Source: Cellulosilyticum lentocellum DSM 5427 (GTDB lineage Bacteria; Bacillota; Clostridia; Lachnospirales; Cellulosilyticaceae). Taken from it: DNA of 64,000 nucleotides. The translations under genes and the position numbers were made by a program. The DNA lies in assembly GCF_000178835.2 (NCBI RefSeq), contig NC_015275.1, positions 765,001 to 829,000 on the forward strand. The letters run 5' to 3'. Below are positions 7,968-17,870 of this stretch, piece after piece. Numbering within the stretch: position 1 is the stretch's first letter; each line of letters starts with the position of its first letter. The notes under the pieces were generated by a model. The model had not been told where the DNA came from and ran no database searches. It worked only from the letters and a program-made list of their open reading frames with translations.

Positions 7968-9986
7968 ATGACTAGAAAAAGGACAGTAAATAAGAGTAAG
8001 AAAATGTCGCTACATATTGATTTGATAATTACGCTATGTAGTATTTTATGTATTATAGTAGTGGCGACAGCTATTTCTATGATTTCTTACAATGAAAGTA
8101 AAAAAACAATAAAAGACTTGACGATGAATCACCTACAACAAAATGGTAGAGAAGTAGCAAGGAGCGTAGGACGGGAAATTCAGATAAGAAAACAGCAATT
8201 AGAAAATATTGCAGCATTAGATGAGGTACGTTCTATGCAGTGGAATGAGCAACAAGCAATTTTGATTAGAGAAGCTAATGCATGGCAATATCGAGATTTG
8301 TTTGTAGCGTATACAGATGGGAATGTGCATTATGCAAAAGAAAATGCTATTAAATATCAAAAGGAAGAGGATTTCTTTAAACTTATCATTAAAGGAGAAC
8401 CTGTTATTACGGAGCCCTATATTGTAGAAGATGAAGGTGTCAGCATTATTACCTTAACAACACCTATTAAGGGAAAAGAAGGGGAAATAATAGGTATACT
8501 TTGTGGAAGTATAACTTTAGATAGTGTTAATGAGATTATACAGCAAGTAGGTTTTGGTAACAGTGGATATGCGTGTATTGTTAATAATGCAGGAGAACTT
8601 GTGGCTCATAAGGATATGGACTTAGTATTTAATAGAGTACCATTTCTAGAACAAGGTACCTATTTAAATGAATTACTTGATCAATTAATGGCTAAGGAAA
8701 GTGGCCAAGGAGAATATTATTTTAATGATGGGGTGAGATACGTAACCTATGAACCTCTAGAAGGAACTGCTTGGTCTTTGCTTGTTACTGAGTCAAAGAA
8801 AGAGCAACTACAGCCTTTAATGCGTGTATTATGGACAAATATTATTATTACGCTTGTTTTGATTGTTATAAGTTCTATTGTGATAAGTTTACTTATACGT
8901 TATTATATGAAGAATTCGCTTGAAAGAATGAACAAAAGAGCAAAACAACTAGGTAGATGTGAACTTATAGTAGATCAGGTAGCTCATTATCCTAATAATG
9001 ATGTAGGTGAGGCGTTAGAAGTATTAGATGAGGGGATCAAGGTCCTTCATAAGACAATGCAAGAGATTAAAGATACAGAAGGTGCAGTACTAGAGAGTAG
9101 AAATGAAATAGAAAGTATGATGAAAGGCATTACAGATGAAGTGAGCCATACAACAAGTACAGTAGAGAATATCACAGCAAGCTTAGAAGAAGTATCTGCT
9201 AATCTAGAAGAGATGGATCAAGTTATACATAATGTGGAGAATAGTACAGGACAGTCTAATAGATATGTAGAAAAGGGAGTAGCTATGGCAAAGGATATTC
9301 AGTTGCAAGCTACCAAATTACATGAAGAGACTATTGTATCTAAAGAGCAGGTACAACAGCTGTATATGGAGGCTAGTGGGAGACTAGGAAAAGCTTTAGA
9401 GAAAGTGAAAGTTGTTGAAGAAATTACTACAGTATCTAACAGTATTTTAGCTATTGCGGAGCAGACAGATTTATTAGCTCTAAATGCAACAATAGAAGCA
9501 GCACGTGCTGGAGAACAAGGGAGAGGCTTTGCGGTTGTTGCTAATGAAGTGAAAAATCTAGCAGAGGCTACAGGAGAGCAAGTACATGTTATACAGAACA
9601 ATATTAATGAGGTATTAATAGCTGTACAAGACCTTTCATCGGCTTCAGCAGATATGTTAAATATTCTTAAGCACCAGGTTTTAGATGACTATGAAAATAT
9701 GATTAGAATTACGCTTAAATATAAAGAAGCAGGTAATGAAGTTAAACAGATGGTAGAAGGAATTAAGGAAAAGGCAGAAGAAATCGTTGATGCAATTTCT
9801 TATACGACACATAATATGGGAGACATCTCCAATGCAACTACTCATATTGTAGGAGCAGCAACAGATATTGTTGCAAGCATGGGCAGTATAGAAAAACAAA
9901 ACCAAGTAATACTAACCAAAGTAAATGAAAATAAAGAAGCATCAGAAGCATTGGCAAGTTTAACAAAACAATTTAAACTGTATTAA
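7968..9986 (+). CDS. Methyl-accepting chemotaxis protein with double-Cache sensor
   Basis: This chemoreceptor has about 672 residues. The first membrane helix ([22 protein letters not shown]) is near residues 18-40. An extracellular dCache-type domain of about 240 residues follows, with motifs such as [22 protein letters not shown] and [18 protein letters not shown]. The second helix is near 290-312. A HAMP-like linker leads to the signalling domain with tip [21 protein letters not shown] near residue 500. dCache sensors often bind amino acids or small acids. Start ATG 7968 has AAGGGGG at 7954-7960; an in-frame GTG at 7926 is upstream but lacks a site. A weak promoter (TTGACT 7890, TATATT 7912, 16-base spacing) precedes it. 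Confidence 0.92.
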   Translation: MTRKRTVNKSKKMSLHIDLIITLCSILCIIVVATAISMISYNESKKTIKDLTMNHLQQNGREVARSVGREIQIRKQQLENIAALDEVRSMQWNEQQAILIREANAWQYRDLFVAYTDGNVHYAKENAIKYQKEEDFFKLIIKGEPVITEPYIVEDEGVSIITLTTPIKGKEGEIIGILCGSITLDSVNEIIQQVGFGNSGYACIVNNAGELVAHKDMDLVFNRVPFLEQGTYLNELLDQLMAKESGQGEYYFNDGVRYVTYEPLEGTAWSLLVTESKKEQLQPLMRVLWTNIIITLVLIVISSIVISLLIRYYMKNSLERMNKRAKQLGRCELIVDQVAHYPNNDVGEALEVLDEGIKVLHKTMQEIKDTEGAVLESRNEIESMMKGITDEVSHTTSTVENITASLEEVSANLEEMDQVIHNVENSTGQSNRYVEKGVAMAKDIQLQATKLHEETIVSKEQVQQLYMEASGRLGKALEKVKVVEEITTVSNSILAIAEQTDLLALNATIEAARAGEQGRGFAVVANEVKNLAEATGEQVHVIQNNINEVLIAVQDLSSASADMLNILKHQVLDDYENMIRITLKYKEAGNEVKQMVEGIKEKAEEIVDAISYTTHNMGDISNATTHIVGAATDIVASMGSIEKQNQVILTKVNENKEASEALASLTKQFKLY

Positions 9987-9994
9987 TGATATAG

Positions 9995-10045
9995 AAAAAG
10001 GGTACTACATGACTCATTAGCGTTAATCATGTAGTACCCTTTTTT
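9995..10045. terminator. Bidirectional terminator between chemoreceptor and pckA
   Basis: 9995-10012 (AAAAAGGGTACTACATGA) pairs perfectly with 10027-10044, with flanking A/T tracts. The genes converge here. Confidence 0.9.
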
Positions 10046-10089
10046 AGTGCTTCAATTGGCGATTTTCACACTAGGTTATTTAAAATAAA

Positions 10090-11748
10090 TTAAGCATTTT
10101 TAGCTTCAGCAACAACTTTTTTCAATGCTTCAAGAGCATCGGCAGGAAGTTTGTCGAAGCCACCTTTTACAGTATCACGAGATGCAACGAAATCTACACG
10201 GTCTTGCATACGTTTTTGTAATTGGTCAACATAGTTTTTATCAGAGAAGTCTGGAACAAAGCCTTCAACTTCCATAATTTCGATATCAGAGAATGGTCCC
10301 CATGGTTTAAAAGTAGCTTTACCTTCAACAATGGCTTCAAGTACACCAAGCGTATCTTTTGGTGTTACTTTTTTACCCATGAAGTCTCCTGTATTGATGA
10401 TGTAGCAATCTACATTTCTTTCAGCAACTAATGCTTTAAATTTATCATAGTCATTTGCAAGTGGGTAGGTTCTAAATGGATTAGCATATGGTTCAACTAC
10501 TAAAGCATTTGGATCTACGCCAGGAGCAAGTCTTTCTGCACTTGAACGTTTGGTAGCAAGTGTAGCACCCATAACTGAAGCAAGTTCAGCACCACTAAGT
10601 TTTACAACTGGTGGAATAGTAGGGTCTTTCATAATCCAGAAGATAGCATTAACTGGTTCATCAAATTTATTAACACGGTTTGGTGACCAGAGAATAGATT
10701 TAACAGCACGACCATTACCATTACGTACATCTTCTGTAACAGGAACGATTTTACCATCTTCATCCATAGTTGCACCACAGTTTTGCATTGTAACAAGGTA
10801 TTTGTTATCTTCACAAGTAAGTGGATAATCTTGTGTTTTATCAAAGTAAGCTGGTTCTAAAGCAACTGAAGAGCCATCTTCTGTTGAAATAACAAAAGCA
10901 TCATCATGAAGTACAGTAATATCATATTTACCACCATGACGCGCATGTGTAAGTGTTGATTTACCAGAACCAGAAAGTCCGAATACACCAGCTACGAAAG
11001 CTTTACCACCTGGAAGGTTGTAACGTTTTTGACCGCCGTGACAAGATGCATAACCATGACGATTAGCCATAGCCCAAGCAAGTGTTAATGTACCTTTTTT
11101 GTGTTCTCCAAAGTATCTCATACCAAGGATAGCAGCACAGTTGTGTTCTGGGTCAAAGAAGGTAAGACCCATTGGATGATCTGGATGTGACCAGTCTGGA
11201 TCAGAGAAGATGTAAAGGTCTCCATCTGGATATTCTTTAGACTCAGCATACATTCTGGAAACTTCTTCATTGATCGCTTGGAAGTTTAGTAACCAAGAAT
11301 ACATAATGTTTTCTTGAGTTTCAGGAATGCAGAGGTGAGCTTTTACAGAGAAATCTTTATCAAGACCTACGATAGCTTGTGCATGATAAAGTTTTTTAGT
11401 ACGAGCTTTGTAAATTGCTTCACTTATTTTTAATGCATATTCTCCTTGATTAACGCCTGGTTCGCCCATGATTTTACGAGCAGCAGCAGCACGGCCACTT
11501 ACAGCACCATCATTGAAAAGAAGAATCTTACTATCTTCATCAAGGCCTAAAAGTTCTGGTTTGTATACAGGAATATCTGTTACTACAGTACCAGGAGAGT
11601 TTTTAGCTAATTTATAAGCTTCTTTTAGAGATGTTACAGGCGTTACATTATTACCATAGAATGCTGTTTCGATTGTGGTACGAATTTGGTGGAAAATAGG
11701 ATTACTAGCTCCAATTTCAGTTCTAGGGAATCTTGCTTTTGTTGACAT
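10090..11748 (-). CDS. pckA: Phosphoenolpyruvate carboxykinase (ATP)
   Basis: The 552-residue cytoplasmic enzyme interconverts oxaloacetate + ATP and PEP + CO2 + ADP, serving gluconeogenesis or, in anaerobes, CO2 fixation towards oxaloacetate. The ATP-type family is shown by the P-loop [16 protein letters not shown] (about residues 258-273), LHDDAFV shortly after it (the metal-binding kinase-2 region), and SHPDHP in the middle. The C-terminal part has NPFRTYPLANDYD. Length fits the clostridial ATP-PEPCK group. The ribosome binding site AAGGAGG is just upstream of the start on the minus strand (11756-11762). A good promoter is at 11827-11855. Confidence 0.95.
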   Translation of the reverse strand: MSTKARFPRTEIGASNPIFHQIRTTIETAFYGNNVTPVTSLKEAYKLAKNSPGTVVTDIPVYKPELLGLDEDSKILLFNDGAVSGRAAAARKIMGEPGVNQGEYALKISEAIYKARTKKLYHAQAIVGLDKDFSVKAHLCIPETQENIMYSWLLNFQAINEEVSRMYAESKEYPDGDLYIFSDPDWSHPDHPMGLTFFDPEHNCAAILGMRYFGEHKKGTLTLAWAMANRHGYASCHGGQKRYNLPGGKAFVAGVFGLSGSGKSTLTHARHGGKYDITVLHDDAFVISTEDGSSVALEPAYFDKTQDYPLTCEDNKYLVTMQNCGATMDEDGKIVPVTEDVRNGNGRAVKSILWSPNRVNKFDEPVNAIFWIMKDPTIPPVVKLSGAELASVMGATLATKRSSAERLAPGVDPNALVVEPYANPFRTYPLANDYDKFKALVAERNVDCYIINTGDFMGKKVTPKDTLGVLEAIVEGKATFKPWGPFSDIEIMEVEGFVPDFSDKNYVDQLQKRMQDRVDFVASRDTVKGGFDKLPADALEALKKVVAEAKNA

Positions 11749-11826
11749 ATGTAAATCCTCCTTAAAATAAAAATAGTATCATTGCATGCTATTTTGTTAA
11801 ATTTGAGATAAACCTCTCTAAACACA

Positions 11827-11868
11827 ATTATCTTTTATTTTTACCAATAAGTCAACAAATATAGTTGA
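11827..11868 (-). promoter_or_regulatory. pckA promoter with overlapping operator-like repeat
   Basis: On the minus strand TTGACT (11855-11850) and GATAAT (11832-11827) are 17 bases apart. TCAAC (11852-11856) and GTTGA (11864-11868) form a short inverted repeat that overlaps the -35 box. A bound protein could control pckA, as expected for a gluconeogenic gene. Confidence 0.55.
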
Positions 11869-11911
11869 TTTGTATATTATTATAAAAAACAATATTAAAT
11901 ATTGAAAATAA

Positions 11912-11937
11912 AGTCAAATATAGAAACATATTTGACT
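11912..11937. promoter_or_regulatory. Perfect 10-bp inverted repeat upstream of pckA and the aminotransferase gene
   Basis: AGTCAAATAT (11912-11921) and ATATTTGACT (11928-11937) flank a 6-base spacer. The left half resembles the pckA -35 region (AAGTCAACAAATATAG at 11849-11864), so both may be sites for one regulator. The rest of this 274-base gap is AT-rich; a TATAAT at 11995-12000 may serve the rightward gene. Confidence 0.45.
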
Positions 11938-12022
11938 GATTTTATATAAATAAAAGACCAATAGGCATATATTCATAATTTTATTTAGAAAGAATATAAT
12001 TTTCTAGGGGGTGAGAGTATAG

Positions 12023-13312
12023 ATGGAAGAAAAGATTAAATACAGAGAATTGTTTAATGGTATAGAGGTGCCAGTGAAACTTATAGATGGGGAGTATGTG
12101 TGTCCTATCAACTTTGATAATGCGGCTACAACTCCTCCTTTAAAAAAGGTAGATGAATTTATTTATGAAAATATGATGATGTACGGTTCGGTTGGTAGAG
12201 GTGGGCATAAGTCATCCTATTGCACGAAGGCTTATGAAGTGTCAAGAGAGGAAGTACTTGATTTTTTTGGATTAACACCTAATGACGGTTATGAGGTGAT
12301 CTATGTTAAAAATACTACAGAAGGAATTAATTTATTAGCTACCTTATTATGTAATCGTAATCACAATAAGATATTAACAACACGTATGGAACATCATGCC
12401 AATGATTTACCATGGAGGAATGTAGCTCAGCCTTTTTATGCTGAGGTAGATGAAAATACAGGGAAGCTAGAAATAGATACCTTAGAGGATCGACTAAAAA
12501 AAGCTCAGGGAACAATTAAATATGTCAGTGTTACAGGTGCTAGCAACGTAACTGGTTATATTACACCTATCCATGGGATTGCCAAATTAGTTCACCAATA
12601 TGGTGCTAAGCTGATTGTTGATGCGGCACAATTAGTAGCTCATAGAGAAATTAATATAAAAGGAAAGACTAAGGATGAAAACATTGATTTCTTAGTATTT
12701 TCTGGCCACAAAATGTATGCACCTTTTGGAAGTGGGGTAGTTATAGCTTCAAAGCAAATGTTAGAAGAATGTCCTCCCTTTTTAAAAGGAGGAGGAACAG
12801 TTTCGTTTGTACTTGATAATGATGTTTATTATAAGGACACACCTTATAAAGATGAGGCAGGAACACCTAATTTTTTAGGTGTCATGGCTGTTGTTGCAGC
12901 TATGACAGTTTTGAAAAAGATAAGCTTTGAGGCAATACAAGCACATGAAGAGATTCTTAGAAATCACTTATTATTAGGCCTTAAGCAAATTCCAAAAGTC
13001 ATATTATATGGAGATTATTTAGAACAAAACCGAGTGGGGGTTATACCTTTTAATATACAGGGCATGCATCAAGACAAAGTAGGAGAATTCCTACAAGATA
13101 AAAGAGGAATTGCTGTTAGAACAGGGTGTTTTTGTGCACAACCTTATGTGATGCGTCTTCTAGGTATAGATAATGAAGAGCGGTACAAATATTTAGTTAA
13201 TCCAAAACTTGAAAAACCAGGAATGGTAAGAGCAAGCTTTGGACTTTATAATACAATAGAGGAAGTAGATGAATTTTTAAATGTGATAGAAATGATGGTA
13301 GCTCATAATTAG
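12023..13312 (+). CDS. Aminotransferase class V / cysteine desulfurase-like protein
   Basis: This 429-residue PLP enzyme is of the NifS/SufS/CsdA fold. The N-terminal INFDNAATTPPL marks the substrate pocket. VDAAQLVAHREI is the PLP-ring Asp region, SGHKMYAPFGSG holds the PLP lysine, and RTGCFCAQPYV near the C-terminus contains a Cys where desulfurases carry the sulfur acceptor. The second Cys in GCFC is unusual. No isc/suf genes adjoin it, so a role in sulfur transfer is inferred from the family only; a cysteine lyase or selenocysteine lyase is possible. The gene ends by overlapping the next, convergent gene by 4 bases. Ribosome binding site GGGGGTGAG at 12007-12015. Confidence 0.85.
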   Translation: MEEKIKYRELFNGIEVPVKLIDGEYVCPINFDNAATTPPLKKVDEFIYENMMMYGSVGRGGHKSSYCTKAYEVSREEVLDFFGLTPNDGYEVIYVKNTTEGINLLATLLCNRNHNKILTTRMEHHANDLPWRNVAQPFYAEVDENTGKLEIDTLEDRLKKAQGTIKYVSVTGASNVTGYITPIHGIAKLVHQYGAKLIVDAAQLVAHREINIKGKTKDENIDFLVFSGHKMYAPFGSGVVIASKQMLEECPPFLKGGGTVSFVLDNDVYYKDTPYKDEAGTPNFLGVMAVVAAMTVLKKISFEAIQAHEEILRNHLLLGLKQIPKVILYGDYLEQNRVGVIPFNIQGMHQDKVGEFLQDKRGIAVRTGCFCAQPYVMRLLGIDNEERYKYLVNPKLEKPGMVRASFGLYNTIEEVDEFLNVIEMMVAHN

Positions 13313-14871
13313 TTAAGGAAAGGCATGTGTTTTTTTAACCAAGCCAAATCTTCGGAGGATAAACATTCTATAATAAAGAGAACAACTAAGTAGATTATAA
13401 TAGTTAAACTAATACCTATGATCACTTTAGTTGTTAAACCAAATTGATAACGGAAAAAACGATTAATAATAAGCCTAGAGAATGTTCCTCCTGCTGCAGC
13501 TGCTAAGCTGGGTTTTAAAAGCCAATTAGTAAGCTGAAATTTAATATGCGTCGTATTTAATAATGTATTGAAATTAAGAGTAGAGGTTAAGATACAACTA
13601 ATCATCATAATACCCATAAAAGCAGTCATGCCCTTAATTGGTAATAGAAAGTAAATTAAAACAATGCGACAGATGGAATCTAACATACTATATTTAAGAC
13701 AGCTCATTTGTTTACCAAGGCCCTTAAGGATACCATCTGTAACTACTTCAATATAAATAAAAGGTATCACTAAAGAAAGGGCACATAGCATAGGACCTAT
13801 AGCTTCATTTTTGTAGATAGCGAAGCCTAGTTCGTTGCTATAGTTCACAAATATACCAACTACTAAAATACTTAGGATAAAGGTAAGTTGTAACACCCGA
13901 TTAGTAGTTGTAATCACACGTTCTTTTCGCTTTAGCACATTGGCCTTGGCAATTTCAGGTACCAGTGTAGTAGAGAAGGCTGTAAGAAAAGCAGAAGGAA
14001 AAAATAAAATAGGTAGAACCATGCCTTTTAACATGCCATATAATCCCATAGATTCTTGAAAAGAGTTTCCAAATTTCTTAAGTCCACTAGGAATTAAAAT
14101 GTTTTCAATAGACATAAACACATAAGCAATATAAGAAATAGAAGCAATAGGTAATAAAATGCTAATTAGACGTATAAATAAATTGGTAGAGCTCTCTAGA
14201 GCGGTATTATTTTCTTTATTATGAGCTTGATGATATTTACGGCGGTCTAAAATAAAGAGTGAACCTAAATAACTCCAGGAGGTCATTTCACCAATCGTAA
14301 GTCCAAGGCCTATAGCGCCATAAGCATAGGAGAGGCCAAGAGGAGAATAGATCTGTACAAGAGTAAGAATAAGTCCCATTTTAACAATTTGTTCTAGAAT
14401 ATCTGCACTAGCTGGAAAAACAGTTTTTTTAGTGGCATAAAAGTAGCCCTTAAAACAAGAAGAGCAGCTAATGAAAGGAATGCTAATAGAAAGGAGTCTT
14501 AGGCCTATACTAGCATGAGAATCATGAATAATGTGCATGGCTAAATAAGGTGCGCCTATAAAAAGTAGAATACTTATTAAAAAGCTTAAGCTTAGGGCAA
14601 AGGTAAAAGCAATACGCATAATCTTAGCAATGTTATGGGGAGCTCTGCGGCCTAATTCTTCAGCTACTAATTTAGATACAGATACGCTAAGACCAGCAGA
14701 AGCAAAGGCAACTGCAGTTGTATAAACAGACATAGTAAGCTCATAAATGCCAATGCCTTCAGCACCTAATATATGAGATAAAAAAACAATAGAAATCATG
14801 CCTATAGTCCGGGTAAAGAAAGAAGTAGCTGTTAAAATAAGCGTACTGACCATAAGTGTCTGCTCTTTCAT
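13309..14871 (-). CDS. SpoVB/MurJ-type flippase (polysaccharide biosynthesis C-terminal family)
   Basis: This 520-residue polytopic membrane protein of the MOP superfamily has about 14 helices. The N-terminus (SFFTRTIGMISIVFLSHILGAEGIGIYEL) matches the SpoVB/oligosaccharide flippase pattern, as do VSKLVAEELGRR and the central FFPSAFLTAFSTTLVPEIA. Such proteins flip lipid-linked cell-wall precursors; SpoVB serves cortex synthesis in spores. There is no adjacent sporulation gene to confirm this, and clostridia often have several paralogs. The 3' end overlaps the rightward aminotransferase gene by 4 bases, so no terminator fits between them. Confidence 0.85.
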   Translation of the reverse strand: MKEQTLMVSTLILTATSFFTRTIGMISIVFLSHILGAEGIGIYELTMSVYTTAVAFASAGLSVSVSKLVAEELGRRAPHNIAKIMRIAFTFALSLSFLISILLFIGAPYLAMHIIHDSHASIGLRLLSISIPFISCSSCFKGYFYATKKTVFPASADILEQIVKMGLILTLVQIYSPLGLSYAYGAIGLGLTIGEMTSWSYLGSLFILDRRKYHQAHNKENNTALESSTNLFIRLISILLPIASISYIAYVFMSIENILIPSGLKKFGNSFQESMGLYGMLKGMVLPILFFPSAFLTAFSTTLVPEIAKANVLKRKERVITTTNRVLQLTFILSILVVGIFVNYSNELGFAIYKNEAIGPMLCALSLVIPFIYIEVVTDGILKGLGKQMSCLKYSMLDSICRIVLIYFLLPIKGMTAFMGIMMISCILTSTLNFNTLLNTTHIKFQLTNWLLKPSLAAAAGGTFSRLIINRFFRYQFGLTTKVIIGISLTIIIYLVVLFIIECLSSEDLAWLKKHMPFLN

Positions 14872-14979
14872 AGATTGTCTCCTTTCAAAGAGAAAAAGTA
14901 AGGTACATCTAAAAGTCTTGTATGAAAACAGTATATGTACAGCTATAAAAAATTAGGACTAGTTAGTTGAAATTGGACG

Positions 14980-15009
14980 TTGATTTCAATAGAGTGAGCT
15001 AGGTATAAT
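14980..15009 (+). promoter_or_regulatory. Promoter of the unknown gene at 15044
   Basis: TTGATT (14980-14985) and TATAAT (15004-15009) are 18 bases apart. The region after the -10 box (GACTGTAAATG) reappears after the TATAAT at 15655-15660 of the next transcription unit. Confidence 0.55.
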
Positions 15010-15043
15010 GACTGTAAATGGTCAGTCGTTTAGGAGGAAAAAT

Positions 15044-15601
15044 ATGAGAAGTCAGAGACAAAAAATACTTAATCGTATAGATAAAAGTCCAGCTACAAGC
15101 ATGCAAAAAGATTATGCGCGTTCTTTAGGAATTACTTTGCCAGAAGTAGCTACGAAAAGTGATGCAAAAGCACTGATAGATTTAGAATTAGATTCCGATG
15201 AGCCTGCATCAGAAGGGCTAAAGGCTTTTGCAATAGAAAAGGGAATGAAATTCTCGGATTATGTAGGAAATAAATATCTTCATAATTTATTATTTGATAA
15301 TCTTGAAGCATTAGATAAGGTTATTTTCTTTTGCTTTTGCATTTATAAATTCCATTTTAATGACAGTGAGGAACATATATTGGAACATCCCAAAAAAGAG
15401 GTTTTTCAGGAATTTGGGGAACAATATGTTAAGGATAGTTTTTTTGTAGCTTCCATGGAAGAGTATGTCGGAGAAGAATTAATAGCTTTCGGAAAAAGTG
15501 AAAAAGTAACTAAAGAGGGAAAGAAAAAAACAATCTATGGTGGTAGTATTCATACAAGAGCTTATAAAAATGCCTATGATTATCTTAAAGCTTATATTTA
15601 A
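15044..15601 (+). CDS. Unknown protein with an N-terminal SAP-like helical motif
   Basis: About 185 residues, cytoplasmic, not recognised. The N-terminus (ATSMQKDYARSLGI then TKSDAKALIDLEL) resembles the short helix pairs found in DNA- or RNA-binding proteins; a second similar unit may follow (SEGLKAFAIEKGMKF). The middle has FFCFCIYKFHF and the C-terminus is charged, ending in a Tyr-rich helix. Start ATG 15044 is chosen because TAGGAGG lies 7 bases before it. An ATG at 15008 in frame overlaps the likely -10 box, so it cannot be the start if that promoter is right. It is probably monocistronic, as the next gene has its own -10 box. Confidence 0.65.
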   Translation: MRSQRQKILNRIDKSPATSMQKDYARSLGITLPEVATKSDAKALIDLELDSDEPASEGLKAFAIEKGMKFSDYVGNKYLHNLLFDNLEALDKVIFFCFCIYKFHFNDSEEHILEHPKKEVFQEFGEQYVKDSFFVASMEEYVGEELIAFGKSEKVTKEGKKKTIYGGSIHTRAYKNAYDYLKAYI

Positions 15602-15704
15602 TATGAGAAATATTAAAAAAACTTAAGATTTATACAATAAGGTAAAAATTAAGGTATAATAGTGACTGTAAATGTATAAGAAATTTTGGCAGGGAGGTCT
15701 AAAT

Positions 15705-16769
15705 ATGCCAACAATCAATATGCTATCAGCAGCAGATAAGGTAAAGGGACAAGGTGTTGGTTCTGCTTATTTAGAACAACTAGACCTAGTACAAAATGGA
15801 CTAGGAGAAGAATATACAATAGAAGTTAATAAGGTAAAGTGTGCGGATATTATGCATTATCACACCATTAACTTGCCGTATTACTTAAGCTTGCCATTCG
15901 CGAAGGCTAGAAAAAGTGTAACAGTAGGTGCAGTACATTTTCTACCAGAAACAGTAGATGGTAGTATTAAATTACCGCATATTGCTACACACGTTTTTTA
16001 TAAATATATTATTGAGTTTTATAAAAGTATGGACTATCTTGTAACTGTTAATCCTAATTTTATTGACAAGCTAGAAGCTTACGGTATTCCAAGAAATAAA
16101 ATAGCTTACATCCCTAATTTTGTTTCTAAAGAGAAGTTTTATAAAATGAATGAGCTTCAGAAAAAAGAATTAAGGAAAGCGTATAACATTCCACAAGATA
16201 AATTTGTAGTACTTTGTGCAGGACAATTACAACTTAGAAAAGGTGTTTTTGAATTTGTAGAGATTGCTAAGGCGATGCCAGAAGTAGAGTTCATTTGGGT
16301 AGGAGGTTTTTCCTTTGGAAATATCACATCTGGGTATAAAGAAGTAAAAGAGCTTTTAGACAATCCACCTAAGAATGTAAGATTTTTAGGCATAGTAGAA
16401 AGAGATAAGATGAATGAACTTTATAACATAGCAGATCTTATGTTTTTGCCATCTTATAGTGAACTTTTTCCTATGATTATTTTAGAAGCCATGAATTGCA
16501 ATACACCGATTCTTTTAAGAGATTTAGATATTTATCCTAATATTCTTTTTGATTACTATATGAAGGGTAATACGAATGAGGAATTCATAGGACATATTCA
16601 AAGACTTAAAAATGACATAGCATATAAAGAAAAATATATTGCGAAGTCGAAAGAGGGAAGTGAATTTTACTCAAGAGAACATATCCTTTCAATGTGGCAA
16701 GAATTTTATGCTGAAATATTGTGCGCGAATAAGAAAATACTTTTAGCAGGTGGAGAATTTACTACATGA
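15705..16769 (+). CDS. Glycosyltransferase family 4 (glycolipid synthase-like)
   Basis: This 354-residue GT-B fold cytoplasmic enzyme is membrane-associated by inference. Motifs are CADIMHYHTINLPYY in the acceptor half, VNPNFIDKLEAYGIP then YIPNFVSKEKFY at the domain junction, and the nucleotide-sugar EX7E motif in ELFPMIILEAMN. The pattern recalls LafB-type diacylglycerol glycosyltransferases of Firmicutes that extend glycolipids. The downstream flippase-like and cyclopropane synthase genes support a membrane-lipid role, but the sugar and acceptor are not determined. Start ATG 15705 follows GGGAGG (15692-15697); an ATG at 15672 in frame has no site. It overlaps the next gene by 4 bases (ATGA). 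Confidence 0.85.
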   Translation: MPTINMLSAADKVKGQGVGSAYLEQLDLVQNGLGEEYTIEVNKVKCADIMHYHTINLPYYLSLPFAKARKSVTVGAVHFLPETVDGSIKLPHIATHVFYKYIIEFYKSMDYLVTVNPNFIDKLEAYGIPRNKIAYIPNFVSKEKFYKMNELQKKELRKAYNIPQDKFVVLCAGQLQLRKGVFEFVEIAKAMPEVEFIWVGGFSFGNITSGYKEVKELLDNPPKNVRFLGIVERDKMNELYNIADLMFLPSYSELFPMIILEAMNCNTPILLRDLDIYPNILFDYYMKGNTNEEFIGHIQRLKNDIAYKEKYIAKSKEGSEFYSREHILSMWQEFYAEILCANKKILLAGGEFTT

Positions 16770-17800
16770 AAAAATATAAATGGAATGTCCTATTTGTATT
16801 CATATTAGGTTTGATCATGGCATGGATTTTACTAGGTAAAGGTAATCCTAAAATGATGTTAGAAAGTGTTAAAACTTTAGCACCTAAATGGTTACTCATA
16901 GGACTAATATGCATTGGCTTATATGTAGGAGTAGAAACCATTATACAATATATGCTTACTAATAAGATGCAAAGAGGACATTCCTTATGGAATGCCTTTA
17001 AGGTAGTAATGACAGGTCAGTTTTTTAATGCCATTACACCCTTTGCCTCCGGGGGACAACCTATGCAAGCTTTTATTATGGCGAAGCAAGGAGTACCAGT
17101 AGGAACGTCTATTAGTATATTGATGACGAAATTTATTATTTATCAGCTTATTTTAACCTTGTATTCTATGATTGCACTTTTAATACAGATGCCATTCTTT
17201 TTTTCTAAGATTAGTGGCGTTGTGTATTTATCTTTAATAGGGTTTTTAATTAATTTTGGTATTGTAATGATTTTGGTTGCTTCTGTATTTATGAAACAAC
17301 AACTTAAAAGAATAGGATTTTGGGGAGTTAATATACTCCAACGTATGAGAATCATTAAACATCCTACAGGCATTAAAAGAAAAATCATTGCTCAAATTGA
17401 TTTATTTAATAAAAATATTGGTTTGTTGAAGAAAAATACAAGTTTGCTTTTACAGGTGAGTATGCTAACGATTATGCAGCTTACAGCTTACTTTTTAATT
17501 CCTTATGCAGTGTATAAAGCTTTTGGGTTAGCAGGAACTAAAATGTTTGTTATTATATCAGCAGCGGCTTTTATAGTAATGATTTCATCTTTTGTTCCTA
17601 TTCCAGGAGGTTCAGGCGTAGCAGAAGGAAGCTTTTTCTTGTTCTTTCAGCTATTCTTCCCAACTACTATTTTGCCGACTGCTATTTTATGTTGGCGATT
17701 GATTACTTTTTACATTCCATTATGTATAGGTGGCGTTATGACCATGCTACCTGACCATAAAGTTAGAAATTTAACTGGTGAAAGTAAGATTGGCGCCTAG
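16766..17800 (+). CDS. Flippase-like / lysylphosphatidylglycerol synthase transmembrane-region protein
   Basis: The 344-residue integral membrane protein has about eight helices and matches the LPG synthase TM / UPF0104 family. Typical motifs are GQFFNAITPFASGGQPMQAF and the C-terminal FVPIPGGSGVAEGSFFLFF. The cytosolic aminoacyltransferase domain of MprF is absent, so it is a flippase-like domain alone. Translation is coupled to the preceding glycosyltransferase by an ATGA overlap. The pairing suggests it flips or helps export the glycolipid made upstream; this is inference from context. Confidence 0.85.
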   Translation: MKKYKWNVLFVFILGLIMAWILLGKGNPKMMLESVKTLAPKWLLIGLICIGLYVGVETIIQYMLTNKMQRGHSLWNAFKVVMTGQFFNAITPFASGGQPMQAFIMAKQGVPVGTSISILMTKFIIYQLILTLYSMIALLIQMPFFFSKISGVVYLSLIGFLINFGIVMILVASVFMKQQLKRIGFWGVNILQRMRIIKHPTGIKRKIIAQIDLFNKNIGLLKKNTSLLLQVSMLTIMQLTAYFLIPYAVYKAFGLAGTKMFVIISAAAFIVMISSFVPIPGGSGVAEGSFFLFFQLFFPTTILPTAILCWRLITFYIPLCIGGVMTMLPDHKVRNLTGESKIGA

Positions 17801-17845
17801 CTGTAATAAAATATACATGGAATAAGATGCATCTAAAACGGTGAT

Positions 17846-17864
17846 ACTCCTCTATAAGAGGAGT
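17846..17864 (+). promoter_or_regulatory. Hairpin sequestering the cfa ribosome binding site
   Basis: ACTCCTC (17846-17852) pairs perfectly with GAGGAGT (17858-17864), loop TATAA. The right arm is the Shine-Dalgarno of the cfa start codon at 17871. The stem would hinder translation until melted or bound. Confidence 0.6.
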
Positions 17865-17870
17865 GATAAG

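Noticed and set aside
13305-13316. Frameshift or misassembly at the 4-base overlap of the aminotransferase and flippase genes
   Set aside because: Both proteins are full length with normal C-termini; a tail-to-tail overlap is compatible with compact genomes.
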